Origin: Letharia columbiana
Lineage: Eukaryota > Ascomycota > Lecanoromycetes > Lecanorales > Parmeliaceae
Assembly: GCF_014066305.1 (NCBI RefSeq)
Contig: NW_023501042.1
Coordinates: 124,001-188,000, forward strand
Direction: 5' to 3'
Length of the DNA stretch: 64,000 nucleotides
The notes below the pieces were generated by a model. That model did no database searches and was not told where the DNA came from. It was given only the letters and a program-made list of their open reading frames with translations. Positions within the stretch are counted from its first letter, which is position 1; each line of letters starts with the position of its first letter. Position numbers and translations under genes: made by a program. Of the stretch, positions 1 through 10,739 are shown piece by piece.

Positions 1-1703
1 TTCACCGCGACATATGCAATCTCCTTGGGTAATAGACAGTACTCTTGAATGATCTTTTGTTTTCAACCCCTCGATTATATCCATGCGCTGCCTGTAATCT
101 GAGTCGAATTGAAATCTTATCTGACTGGAACCAATGTTAAGAAAATCGAATGACGGTGCGTACTCCAACATCGTACGGGTCGTGTGAAGATGAATATCGG
201 GCCCTGGGGGCTCAGTAACTCCTCCGGGCCCTGCTCGAATGATTGTAATGTCCTCGCTGTCCGGTAGCCTTATATTAACCTCGTGTCTTTTCAAGCTTGG
301 AGCTCGGCCAGTTCCGCTGCACTGTAAGCTCACAGTCAGCTATGGTCGATCAAAGGTCATGCTTTAACAGCAGAGTTGTGAAACATATCGCTGACTAATG
401 AGGTTTCATGTATAAAGACGCACCAGAAGAGCATCACTTTTGCCGATGCTTCAAATTCTTTGATGTCAATGTCCTTTGACTGAATTCAGGGCTTGGAAGC
501 TTCGCCACTGAGGTCTCGCTCTGTGTGCAACTCTGGACCGGTATCGAGGCATGACTGCTCTTGATGTAGCCCAAGTTCTTGGGCCACTGAATGGTTTTGG
601 AGTCGGCACTTCCTTTTTGGGGTGTCTTTGAGTTGTAGAACGAGTTCTGGCAGCATATATAGTTGCAACAAACCACCATTCCGTATTTAATAAACGCAAT
701 GTGGACTTTGGGAAGCACCCTTGTTCGTACCTGCTTCGTTGTTGTCCCAGAAGTCTCCATAAGACAGCATTAACAATCCGGCAACGACATCCGTGGACTG
801 CAAATGAATTGCCGCGACAAGCATCGACTTCATTTGCTGCAGGAACAGAATTGAATACTCCCAAGACCCCCTCGGCGATCCGGTCCCTTTGGGCGCCAGA
901 TAGCCTCTGGATATTTCCGACAAAATCTCGAGGACAGCGTTGACATCGCACAAGCAAGGAATACAGATACTTCGCCATTCTTTACGAGTGAGTCAAGATG
1001 CCTGCAGTTTACGAAAAACATGTTGTCCAAATATGCATGGGAAGAAGCTATCAAGTAACAAACCAGTAGAGCTGAACAATGGTAGCAGCTCACCTTGGTG
1101 GAAATGAGAAAAAACGGAAGGGTGCCTTACTTCGCCATCGTAGTCATGTCTGGCTTTTTGGCTGATCTTTTTGTGACCAGGCGCCATGGCCGTAGGGCCT
1201 AAATGACGGTAGTAATGGACAGTAGCACAAAGGGTTTCACTGGCAGATGAATCGGAGCGTTCTCCAAGTGAAATCTTGCCATTGGCGCCTCCATTCGCTG
1301 CGGGAAGAACGGTGGTGGGCGGGATCCCATGACCTGCTGGTGCTCTAAGAGCTTGAGAGCTTTCAGTGGATATTGGGGGTCTAGGAGGAATCGAGGGTCG
1401 AATGGACGGTAGACTAGAATTCTCGTTTCTGCGTGTTCTGGAGATGTTGTCTCGTCCACCGGCATTGCCTGGAGAAGAAGTCCTTCCTCTTCTCCTGCCA
1501 TCCCCTTGAGGCCAGACGCAATGCTTCGATAGACTAGCGCAGTGGTTGCAACGCCGTACAACCACCGGGGCACTACTAATTGCTGTTGCTTCCCCTCCCA
1601 AACAGCGTACCTTGAGCTTGCGACAGCCTTCGCAAGCTATGCTCGTGTGCTTCTGTCTCTTGGGCGAGGTGGGAGAGCCTGGAAATGATTGCGGCGTATC
1701 CAA
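1..1703 (-). CDS. Zn2Cys6 transcription factor with fungal-specific TF domain, partial at left edge, frame disrupted
   Basis: The N-terminus starts at the ATG ending at 1703 and carries a zinc binuclear cluster: ACEGCRKLKVRC, then a long loop of about 17 residues, then CNHCASLSKHC. A low-complexity linker follows. Pieces of the fungal TF domain then appear in different frames: CAMSTLSSRF near 960, FLQQMKSML and LLMLSYGDFWDNNEAG at about 850-740, AQELGLHQE near 560, MLFWCVFIH near 430, and GTGRAPSLKRHEVNIRLPD at about 310-250, which is the classic end of the domain. Introns explain most frame changes, but the switch between about 905 and 870 has no room for one and looks like an indel. The gene continues past base 1. 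Family role: nuclear DNA-binding regulator; the target genes are unknown. Either a live gene with an assembly error or an early pseudogene. Confidence 0.65.
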
Positions 1704-2328
1704 GCATACTAGCAGTCATGTCTGTCTACGCTGAATGTCTTTCTACGCTGAATTATACAATGTAAATGGTCTACATGAGTTGCGCAAAGGTCCAATATTT
1801 ACCTGCACGACGGAAGGATGAACCATTTGCGGAAAGCTCTCTCTCGAGAAGCCGCAGCACGCAGCGCGGCAATCCAGAAATCTAGACTTGAAACGTGGAG
1901 CGAGTGGAAGAGTTGAAATGGCGATTCAATCATGGTACTGCCACCTAATCTAATTGTCTAATTGACGTGCTGGAAATTGGACCGAGGTAGCGCTGCTACT
2001 TTGCCATTGTTACATGGCTGGTTAGCCTGACAAAGAAGTATGATAGGATGCCCGCATGCCCGCATCCGCGGCCATCCTTCCCACCATCATAGATCTTTGA
2101 GAATAGCGATAGGAGAGATGAACGCAGGACTGTAGTGACGGACAGTGAGGGCATTCTCAATATTGCCCTCCTTATGGCGATGACGTAAATAGTGTCGCAA
2201 ATCATGGTCTGAGCGCGCCCACCGAGTCTATCACTTCCTTTTCGCAAACAGTGGCCAGCCCTTTCTTCTTGTGTTGCAAAGTCTTTCCGGACAAAGTTTC
2301 TGCCAGCTGCTGCTGTTCAACAGGTTTA
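1704..2328. other. Divergent intergenic region
   Basis: This is the shared upstream region of the Zn2Cys6 regulator (leftward) and the HhH-GPD-like gene (rightward). No credible coding sequence, RNA or repeat is seen. Open frames near 1996-2584 on the minus strand overlap the next gene and lack homology. Confidence 0.5.
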
Positions 2329-3279
2329 ATGGCGCGCACTCGAGCCCAAGAACACGCTGACGAATCGAAACCAATATATGCCCCGAAAGAACCCAAGCCT
2401 CGAGGACGCAGTGCAGCCACAGCAGAAGACCAAAGAAAGACGACCAGGCGCAAGGACAGGAAGCGCAATGTGGAAGACGTGGAAAATGCAAAAGATGAGC
2501 AAGCTCCTGTCTCAAAAAAGAGTAAGACCGCAGATTCGACATCACCTGAAGACACGAAGCCAAACCCATCCGCCGTTGACATGAGTAAACTTGATACTAT
2601 TCTATCAAGCTACGGTGTACACCCTCTACAAGATACGAGCCTCCCCAGACGGAATGAACCTACGCCAGAAACCGTACTCGCTTTGCTCTACCTAGCCATG
2701 CTCAGCTCCGCACGAATCTCCCACGAATTGGCATACAAGAGCCTCCAGTGCTTGATCGAAGCGGGCTACCAAGATATTGAAACGCTGAAAAGGAGTACAT
2801 GGCAGGAGCGGACTGAGGTCTTGACAAAAGGTGGCTACACGAGATACCGCGAGAAGACAGCTACAGCCTTGGGCGAAATGGCAGACTTTATAGAGAAGGA
2901 ATACGGTGCGCTATATCTCAACGATGGTTCTCCGACACAAAACCTGCCACTGACTCCTTTCACGAGTACAGACAACGATCTCAACAATCTCCTCAAGAAA
3001 GCAGATTCGTCCCCCATCAAAGTCCGGAAATTGCTGCAGGGAATCAAAGGCATTGGCAAGGTCGGAACGGACATATTTTTCGACGTTGCCCAAGGCATCT
3101 GGCCACCTCTGGCACCGTTCGTCGACCCTAGGAGTATGGAGACGGCCAAGCACTGTGGTCTCGGCAGCGATGTGGAGGCGCTGTGGGATGCGGTCGGGAA
3201 AAATCCAGTGGAGATGTGCAAATTGAGTTCGGCGCTCACCATGGTACGGCTGGAGAAGAAAGAGAAGGAGTTTCGGTGA
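2329..3279 (+). CDS. HhH-GPD superfamily (endonuclease III-fold) DNA repair-like protein
   Basis: Intronless, 316 residues from the ATG at 2329 (MARTRAQEHADES). The frame is open further upstream but contains no ATG. The first ~100 residues are basic and Lys/Arg-rich with a candidate nuclear signal (KKSKTADS region). The rest is helical with the endonuclease III fold order: an entry helix (ETVLALLYLAMLSSARISHE), then a helix-hairpin-helix-like LLQGIKGIGKVGTDIF, then FVDPRSMETAKHCGLG, whose Asp sits where HhH-GPD glycosylases carry their catalytic Asp. No C-terminal 4Fe-4S cysteines are seen. Established for the fold: base-excision glycosylase or lyase. Activity here is inference; many fungal members are uncharacterised. 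Confidence 0.75.
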   Translation: MARTRAQEHADESKPIYAPKEPKPRGRSAATAEDQRKTTRRKDRKRNVEDVENAKDEQAPVSKKSKTADSTSPEDTKPNPSAVDMSKLDTILSSYGVHPLQDTSLPRRNEPTPETVLALLYLAMLSSARISHELAYKSLQCLIEAGYQDIETLKRSTWQERTEVLTKGGYTRYREKTATALGEMADFIEKEYGALYLNDGSPTQNLPLTPFTSTDNDLNNLLKKADSSPIKVRKLLQGIKGIGKVGTDIFFDVAQGIWPPLAPFVDPRSMETAKHCGLGSDVEALWDAVGKNPVEMCKLSSALTMVRLEKKEKEFR

Positions 3280-3861
3280 CTTGCAGTCAGTGCATAGGTC
3301 ATGTCGTTTTTGAGGCAATTAATCCATGTTACGGGAGTGGAGGTAGGTTTTTAAAGTACGATTATATACAGAAAGCAAAGGCTGACAATCCTCAAGTCCC
3401 AAACCTTTTTTGCTCACAGCGAAGTTGTTGAAAGGACAAGTGCCACTTCTCGAAACGGCCTAGCGGACCTGGTGAAATCATGACTTTGTAACTTGTGGTG
3501 TTGAATCCTATTCTTCCATTCATCCTCATTCTATTAATGCGTGCATCCATCTACCTTACAACAATTGAGAGCTAATTACGTCAGTTGCTAAAGCACTTTA
3601 AAGTAAAGTAGGTTCTGAAGCGTTAATTGCGGAGCTTACTCCGACCTTGAGGGCATGACGTCACACCTCTTCAGCCAATCAATTGAAAGACATTGTATGC
3701 TGACGACATCGTCAATTACGCGAACACTTTCACTTCCACCTTTGAGACGATACTCACCTTCCACTTATACAATTCGCACCTTTACTCTCTCATCCATAAC
3801 TAAGCTCGAACATAGTCCAAACCGTGCCCAGTCAAAAATCAGCAAAGCGTTCCCAGAAGCT
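3280..3861. other. Intergenic region, possible 5' extension of the SDR
   Basis: No separate gene is seen. In-frame ATGs at 3655 and 3697 could extend the downstream dehydrogenase by 69 or 55 residues. That extension is Arg/Ser/Thr-rich and poor in acidic residues, like a mitochondrial presequence. The conserved protein does not need it. Confidence 0.4.
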
Positions 3862-5087
3862 ATGGAGACAATCAAGCAAACTGTCGCCCAGAATATGGGC
3901 ATTCAGGTATGTTCCTTCTCTGCCCCTCAATGGGCACTAACGTTATCGAATAATACTGCTATCATGTCTCCCACCCTCGTCTTGGCTTCATCTTAGCTTC
4001 CATTCACGTGCCTTAGAGGGGACATACTGACACCGAACTTTGCTTAGGGGTCTCATGAACAGGTGCCGGAAGGCCAGCGATTCGACCTTGACGACACGCC
4101 CAATCTCAAGGGGAAGGTCGCCGTCATCACTGGTGGGTCTGAAGGTATTGGTTATGGCGCCAGCCACACACTCCTCGCCCACGGCATCGAGAAACTTTTC
4201 ATCCTTTCGGTATCGAAAGAAGTGGTCGATGGCTCGATCAATGCCATCAAGGAAGAGATGGGCGAGGAGACAGCGAAGAAGGTTACATGGTTGGAGTGCG
4301 ACCTTTCAGACTGGAAGAAAGTGAAGCAGACAGCGGATAAGATTGCAGGCAGTACCGACAGGATTGACATCTTGATCAATAATGCAGCGAGGGGGATCAT
4401 GACATACCAATTAACCGACTATGGGGTCGACCGTCACGTCAGTCTCCTATTCTTCCAGTCGCGGAAGCTGTACTAAATTGTGTATAGATGGCCGTAAACC
4501 ACATGGCCCATGTAATCCTCACTTCGCACCTGCTTCCCATCCTGAAGAAGACGGCTTCCAACGGCAACACCGTGCGCATCAGCAACCAGGCCTCGAACGC
4601 CCACCAAGCCACACCCTCAGATACAAAGTTTGAATCCTTAGACGAGCTAAACAGAGACCTTGGTCCAAATGGTCAATACGGTCGCTCGAAGCTCGCCGCA
4701 ATCCTCTACTCGCGCTACCTTAACCGTCACCTCACCTCCTCGCATCCCAACATTCTCGTAAACGCCACGCACCCCGGTTTCGTCGAAACCAAGATGTCTT
4801 CGCAGGACATCCATGAGCCATACCCCCTAGGCGGCTACGCCATGTCCATCGGCATGGCGCCTCTCAAGAAGAACATCATGCAAGGATGCGTCAGCACCGT
4901 CTTCGCTGCTACGGCTACGACAAAGAGTGGAGAGTACATATGTCCTCCCGCCGTGCCGGAGAGCGGCCATGCGATGGCACAGGATGAGCAGCTAGGGGAA
5001 AACTTGATGAAGCTGACGAGGGAGATCGTCAAGGAGAAGACCTATGAGGATTCAGCGGCGAAAGGGTGTCCGTTCACGGATTATTAG
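3862..5087 (+). CDS. Short-chain dehydrogenase/reductase (classical NAD(P)-dependent SDR)
   Basis: Three exons, 3862-3906, 4048-4437 and 4488-5087, join in phase to give 344 residues. Introns begin GTATGT and GTCAGT and end TTAG and ATAG. Rossmann motif TGGSEGIGYG (TGxxxGIG) follows KVAVIT; LINNAARG gives the NNAG-type motif; YGRSKLAA holds the catalytic YxxxK, with Ser in the RISNQAS strand upstream. PGFVETKM is the usual C-terminal SDR motif. Length and motifs are near those of retinol dehydrogenase/WWOX-like SDRs. The substrate cannot be told. The start at 3862 (METIKQTVAQN) was chosen over in-frame ATGs at 3655 and 3697, which would add a presequence-like extension. No cluster context is evident. 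Confidence 0.88.
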
Positions 5088-5342
5088 TCTTTTGCCCCGG
5101 AGGCGGAGGAATTGTTCCATGGAGACGCATATGATTGCATAGCATCAGTTACACAAAAAGTATAGCGGGCGAACATTGAAGGCTGTTTCTCTGCTCCTAC
5201 AAACGTAATACCATCACATAGCAAGCTATAGATAAACCAGGTCCACAACCCATGGCCGCATCATTCCCGGTCGGACTTCACCCCCACTACCCGGTTCCGC
5301 TACGCGTACCATTTCGCGTCCAACCCCAATACATAGGTATCT

Positions 5343-5399
5343 AATCAACCAACCTCAACCCCAACCCCAACCCCAACCTCAACCCCAACCCCAACCCCG
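5343..5399 (+). repeat. Imperfect CAACCC/CAACCT hexamer repeat
   Basis: About nine tandem copies of CAACCC with occasional CAACCT lie 80-130 bp upstream of the Sub1 start. The unit differs from the fungal telomere repeat (CCCTAA). It is a low-complexity promoter element, C-rich on the plus strand. Confidence 0.8.
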
Positions 5400-5475
5400 C
5401 GACCTCCTACCGCGTCCATCTCCCTACCCGGTAGTCAACCAAACCCATCACACCTCCAACCCGCCATCACCCGCA

Positions 5476-6173
5476 ATGCCGAAGCGCAAATCCACCGGCG
5501 CCGCGGCCGAAACCTACGAGTCGGACGGCGGCGAGGCGCCCCGGAGCAAGAAAGCGAAGGGGGGCGGGGCGGAGAAGGGGGGGAAGAAGGAAGGAGGGGG
5601 GAAGAAGGAAGGAGGGGGGAAGAAGGAAGGGGGGAAGAAGGAAGGAGGGGAGTTTTGGGAGGTATGGACGTCGGCCCTGCTTGTTGGATGGGTAGTGTGG
5701 TGGTGGTTGTTGATATTGGCTGACGGTGGGATGAAATGGTAGTTGGCGGGGAAGCGGCGGGTGGGGATTAGTGAGTTCAAAGGGAAGACGATGATTAATA
5801 TACGGGAGTACTACGAGAAGGATGGGGAGAGTTTGCCGGGGAAGAAGGTATGTGTGATGGTTTTGCTCGAGCGGCTATCTGATATAATTCTATGGATCGC
5901 CGGATCGGACTCGATGGCGACGGTGTCTTCGGCGGACGCTGACGTGTCTCGGATTGTTAGGGCATCTCCCTCCCTGTCGAACAATTCAATACCCTGATCA
6001 AGCTCCTCCCGCACATCGAGACCGTGTTGGCGGAGAAAGGCCAGAGTGTCGAACGACCTGATTATAGCGGCGCGGGTGCGTCGGCGGCTATGGACGAGGA
6101 CGGTGACGAGGAGGATGAAGAGGTGGAGGGCAACGGGAAGAAGAATTTCGAGGAGACGAGTGACGATGAGTGA
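5476..6173 (+). CDS. SUB1: PC4/Sub1-family transcriptional coactivator
   Basis: Three exons, 5476-5661, 5743-5847 and 5961-6173, give 167 residues. The PC4 single-stranded DNA-binding fold spans the exon junctions: [15 protein letters not shown], then [14 protein letters not shown] and [17 protein letters not shown], then LLPHIETVL. Each junction keeps the frame with GT-AG sites. The family binds ssDNA and supports RNA polymerase II initiation and reinitiation in the nucleus. The N-terminus is basic, with a KKAKGGG patch and four KKEGG(G) repeats encoded by a purine-only DNA run at about 5570-5650. The tail is acidic ([12 protein letters not shown]). The KKEGG run is unusual; otherwise size and order match fungal Sub1. 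Confidence 0.9.
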
Positions 6174-6531
6174 AGGTGTCGTGTTGATGGTCAAGCTGTA
6201 GTCGTGAGACATCCAGCATGAGGCTTGATTGGAGACGATTTGCCATACATTGCATTTGCAACATGGAGGAATATGGCTCGAAATCTGGACTGACTTCTAT
6301 CACATGATACCTCGGAGCTGGCAGCTGAGATGAAGCTGTAATATAGTGGAATTGCTTCGACGTGGTGTCTTATCGAGTTCGTTATGATCTGATATTGATG
6401 AAGCACGGGTCTCAATCACAATGATGACCATATGTAAGATAAAGGTCGGAGGTGAAGTGAAGCTCGTGGCTCCGCTCAGCTGCTTTGAAAATTGGCGGCT
6501 CCCAATTCGAGTAATAATCATAGCACAACGC
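6174..6531. other. Tail-to-tail spacer
   Basis: The 3' regions of Sub1 (plus strand) and GRASP (minus strand) converge here. No coding sequence is supported. Confidence 0.5.
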
Positions 6532-7596
6532 TCAGGAAGCCGCTTCGTCGGCTTGAGCCTCAGCTTGCGGCTCTGGACTTTTTGCTGGCGGTGGCCCACC
6601 CATCTTCGGCGGCGGTGGCGGTGCACTCTTCGCAGCTGGAGTAGAATCCTCCTCCTTACTTTTCTGCTCCCCTTCCTTGAAATATTCATCAAACGCCGAA
6701 TTCGGAGACACAGCCTTTCTCGCTTTCCTCGCCGCCCTCGGGGGTCCAGGTGTAGTAGCCCCCGTAGGTGGTGGAGGAGGCGGAGTAGCCAATGTTGCCG
6801 GCACCAGATAATCACTGGAGTGTTGGTTCGAGCTGGTCTTGTATAGAGAGCTGCCCGAGGGGTAAGATCTCAATTTGGCAGAAGGTGGCCTGTTTTCTTC
6901 GTTGCTGAAACGCGCTGTCTCAAAAAGCGTTTCGCCCGGTCCAGCAGGCGGTTCGTTTAATGGCGCTGGGAGTCGATGTAGTGCCCCAAAGCCCAGCACA
7001 CAGCCGAGAGCTCCTGAACCCCCCCAGCTGCGAGATGGTGTAATAGTGACGAGTCTCGTCACAGCGTATTCGTGATTGTAGACCCACAGCCTGAGGGTGC
7101 GAGATAGATAGTCCTCCACCAATTCTCCGAGGCCTGCTTCACCGCGCATGTTGCCCTCGGGTGTCCCGACTATGTAGTCGCCGTAGGGTAAAAGCCCGGC
7201 TATGTCAGCAGGGGAGTCAGGGATTACATCAAGGACATGCCAGACATCCTCGGTAGAGGAAAGCGGTGTCCATTGCAGCGTGAGGCCCAGCGTAGGCGAG
7301 GGTGTCGGAACAGCAACCTGGAGCGTCCGCACGCGTTGACCCTTTGCGCTCCAGATTGTCAAGGCAACATTGGAGCCCGCACAATTCCGTATTTCAACAG
7401 CAAAAGAGTTCGTGTCAGGTTCTTCAATTTGTCGCCCATTGATGCCGACGACAAAGTCGTACCAGGGCTCAATGGGTATATCGTTGTTCTTGTTGCGCAG
7501 GACTTGAAAGCCAAACGCGCCGTAGCTGTCGCGGGAGGTTTGAGGGGGGGCGTCGGAGTCGAGGCGGGATATGAAGCGGTTGAGGGCCCCGAACAT
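6532..7596 (-). CDS. GRH1: GRASP55/65-family Golgi reassembly stacking protein
   Basis: Intronless, 354 residues. The ATG at 7596 gives MFGALNRFISRL, an amphipathic N-terminus like fungal GRASPs, which lack the myristoylated Gly of animal members; the upstream open frame has no ATG. Two PDZ-like GRASP subdomains occupy about residues 10-210. Recognisable blocks are GFQVLRNKNNDIPIEPWYDF, INGRQIE, HVLDVIPDSPADIAGLLPYG and DYIVGTPEG. A Pro/Ala-rich disordered tail follows (PPPPPPTGATTPGPP and further PPPPP runs). Family role: peripheral protein of early Golgi/ER exit sites, COPII coat contacts and unconventional secretion. It converges with Sub1. Confidence 0.93.
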   Translation of the reverse strand: MFGALNRFISRLDSDAPPQTSRDSYGAFGFQVLRNKNNDIPIEPWYDFVVGINGRQIEEPDTNSFAVEIRNCAGSNVALTIWSAKGQRVRTLQVAVPTPSPTLGLTLQWTPLSSTEDVWHVLDVIPDSPADIAGLLPYGDYIVGTPEGNMRGEAGLGELVEDYLSRTLRLWVYNHEYAVTRLVTITPSRSWGGSGALGCVLGFGALHRLPAPLNEPPAGPGETLFETARFSNEENRPPSAKLRSYPSGSSLYKTSSNQHSSDYLVPATLATPPPPPPTGATTPGPPRAARKARKAVSPNSAFDEYFKEGEQKSKEEDSTPAAKSAPPPPPKMGGPPPAKSPEPQAEAQADEAAS

Positions 7597-8916
7597 GTTT
7601 GGTAAGGACCGGATAGAGCTTATACAAATCGTACTCGTAGAGGCACGATGAGAACATTGTACAGGATTCGAAGCAATTCGTGATAGGGCTGAAATTCGCC
7701 AAGGAGCTACGAGTAAGGCGAGCCAAGTCTTTCTACCCTTCTTGCTACACCACGTCAAATTACAGACAAGATGTCAGCTGCCACATGAAACAGTCCCATT
7801 ACTCAAAACTTGAGCTAGAGGAGCATCAACGAGGAATTCCATGGGCTATCTAACGTCCTCTCTGGCGCTATCTGGTCATAATTACCCGTTGATTCCGAGT
7901 CGATGTTCGAAATCATGAGAATGACAGTCTTTAGTGCCTCAGACTGCCACTTTTTGGACGCCTTGCCTGCTTATCAAGTCCATTTCGGCAAGTGAAAACT
8001 CGGCGAGACTATTATGTATTTGGGAGTACAGCTTTTCCTTTGCAAACAACACCATGGCATTCCAATCAAGCACCAAGGAGGCACGCAGCTGATACAGCTT
8101 AATTTACTCGGTCATGGAGCTTATGAGTCCACTCATTGAAGAAAGTGGAGTATCTAAGGTTTCAAGTCGACCAGTGCCACACCGTCCGCTCGTTCCCCAT
8201 CTACGACGATACCACTACTGGACGTCACAGAGTGAGCCGTTTGCTTGTTGACTTCTCAGGAAGACCGGAATTGAGACTCAGCGTCAACTGCGTGTTACGA
8301 TGTGGGTGCCGTATCGGTGCATACCTTACGCTCCGAAAGCCATCATGCTACCCTGTTGAATTACTGCGTTGCATTCTTTTCTCACAGGTCTAGAACAATT
8401 TTTGTTTCTCAACGCTCTTCAGGAGTAATACGCTTTAGCTCCTACTCGCTAGGAAACATGCGATAAAACAAGCAGGATTGGAACATGTGTACGGAGTAGA
8501 GCGAGTCGCATGTGCAGTACGGTTCGTTAATAAATCTAGCAGGCACTTGCATGCTAACGGAAAGTAACGAGGCGAGATTGCGAATGCAAGATCCTACGAC
8601 CCGGGCCGTCTGTTATTAGAGGTATTTAGTTCGTATGAGGTTCGATTCCTACTGGCGCTGGTACAATGGTGTTGCGGTGCTTTTTATTTTCTCCGTCGTA
8701 CCTTAGAGCTCTGCATTAGCCTTGTTAGGTAAAAAAAAATACGTGTAATTTACTTTCTCATACTCGCTACAATACACGCTATTGAGGCTGAAAGCTACCT
8801 TACCCTGTGCATGTGACGAAGTAGGATCTGGATGTATTTTCTCACGGCTCCTTTGCTTCAAGTGCGCAGCTCTTTCCTAGCCTTTCCTATTACCAACGAG
8901 AGATTGAAAGCCCAAC
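7597..8916. other. Gene-free stretch with one structured-RNA-like motif
   Basis: No supported gene. Short open frames here (for example 8136-8393) have no homology or codon evidence. A segment at about 8485-8525 resembles a degenerate group II intron domain V, and GGTTCGATTCC at 8639-8649 resembles a tRNA T-loop without a complete stem. Both are weak. Confidence 0.35.
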
Positions 8917-10739
8917 ATGAGGCTCAAAGACCACTCATCTGTATCCGTCGCGTTTGGGACGATTCTTTTCGTGGCCTCCTTCAGATTTCTTTTTTCAACC
9001 TTTCAGTCGCGGAGTACTATTTGGAATCCTAGGGCTGTTATATCATCCAGGCGGGGTCTTGGCAACATCTATCTTGCAGACATTTACCAACCAATGCCAC
9101 CACGGAACCCAATAATTGGACATTTAGACTTTTGCTACAAGGTTGCGTGTACCCTGCCCAAAACTGCACATCCTCGTCACCTTCCCGACATCATTCGACA
9201 GACACTGCCAGACCTTGGCCCCATCTATTACTTGGATACCTAGCCCTTCGGTCCTTGCTGGTCGTGAGGTCTGTTCAAATATCAGGTATGTGTTGTGTAG
9301 AACAGACGGATTATTTTCTCCAGACCTCTCCAGGGCCAGGTCCTAAGTACAGTACAAAATCAGGTGGCTAGGAAACACGGTGGCTGGGAATTGTGGGGGC
9401 CAAATCTCGATAACGTCTACCAGCTGATTACATCAGTTCACCCAGGGACACCAACGCACCCAAAATACCGTGCCCTGAAATACTTTCTCAAACCCATTAT
9501 CGAGGGGCTGGACATAGTCACAATGGAGGGAAACTTGTGGAAGAATTGGAGAGGAATCTTTAACCCAGGATTTAGCGCAAATCATCTGATGAACTTGACT
9601 TGTAGTTTAGTGGAGGAGCCGGACAAGTTCTGTGATATTCTACGAATATGCTCGAAGGACCAGAAAACCTTCCAGATGAAGGATTTGACGGACAATCTGA
9701 CTATGGACGTCATTGGAAGATTTGTTTTTTTGGGACACTTTCTTTGGAAGCTTTCCTCCTTCACTGACATACTTACAGAGACAAACAGCTCGACTCTCAA
9801 AAGCAAAACAATCCTTTGGTAGATGCTGTACGCATTCAGGTCCGCTAGTTGACTTTCGGGGCCGATGGCAATCACATTACGAGATACAATCCTATTCACC
9901 TTTTGGTTCACTGCTCTAAATTACGGCGAACAAACAAATATGTCTCCCGAGGAATAGACAAACGGGTCGCCCAACTTCAAAATAAGAGAGTCCATTCCAG
10001 CAGAGGGACAAATCGATAATCGATCTAATCTTGACCACATACATTGCTGAATTTTCAACAAGAAAAACACAAGTCCTGAACAGCACTTTCAAAAAATTTA
10101 CTATGCGTCAGATCAAATTGTTCCTTTTCTCCCGACACGATACAACCAGCAGCACAGTCTGCTACATCTTTTATCTTCTTGCCATCAATTACGCCATCCT
10201 CGCGCGTGTTCGCGCCGAGCACGCCTCAGTCATCAGCCCGGACGCCTCAATGATCGCCTCCCTAATCACATCAGATTGATGTCTACAGACAAAACTCCTA
10301 ATACCCTTGCCGTCATCAAAGAAACGCTACGTATGTACCCCGCTGTCTCAAGCACCCGGGCAGGTGAGCCCAAATTCCTCGTGGTTGACGACGCCGGCCG
10401 TCTTTTTCCCACAAATGGCTTCCTAATCTAGGCGAACCCGCAGCCCGTCCACAGGGACCCGGCCTACTGGAAGCAACCCGACGACCTTATTCCAGAACGC
10501 TGGCTCGTGACGCCGGGCGACCCAATGTATCCCGTCAAGGGAGCGTGACGGCCCGTTGAGCATGGGCCGCGGAACTGTATTGGGCAGGTGCTAGCGATGC
10601 TTGAGATCAAGGTTATCATGGTCAGGACCGCGAGAAGTTCGAAGTCGACCTTACGTATGGAGAGTGGGATCATGCGAAGAGCATAAGGACTGTGTATGGC
10701 CAGACGGGGTTACCAGATCCAGCGGGCACATCCGAGTGA
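8917..10739 (+). pseudogene. Cytochrome P450 pseudogene
   Basis: Long stretches read as a membrane-anchored fungal P450, but stops and frame shifts occur throughout. The N-terminal segment from the ATG at 8917 contains FGTILFVASFRFLF, then PRNPIIGHLDF, and stops near 9241. Next come WGPNLDNVYQL and WKNWRGIFNPGFSANHLM (about 9390-9600), then the I-helix FLFSRHDTTSSTVCYIFYLL (about 10125), where the usual Gly is Arg. ETLRMYPAVS (ExxR), a TAG before ANPQPVHRD, and a TGA just before PVEHGPRNCIG (heme loop) follow. Several stops fit C-to-T or G-to-A change (CAG to TAG; TGG to TAG or TGA), as RIP would give. The ending LPDPAGTSE is still readable. Confidence 0.85.

Noticed and set aside
5343..5399. 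Interstitial telomere repeat
   Set aside because: The unit is CAACCC/CAACCT, not CCCTAA, so it is a plain hexamer repeat.
8590..8670. Possible tRNA gene around GGTTCGATTCC
   Set aside because: The T-loop is present, but only three of five T-stem pairs form, and no matching acceptor or anticodon stem is found upstream.
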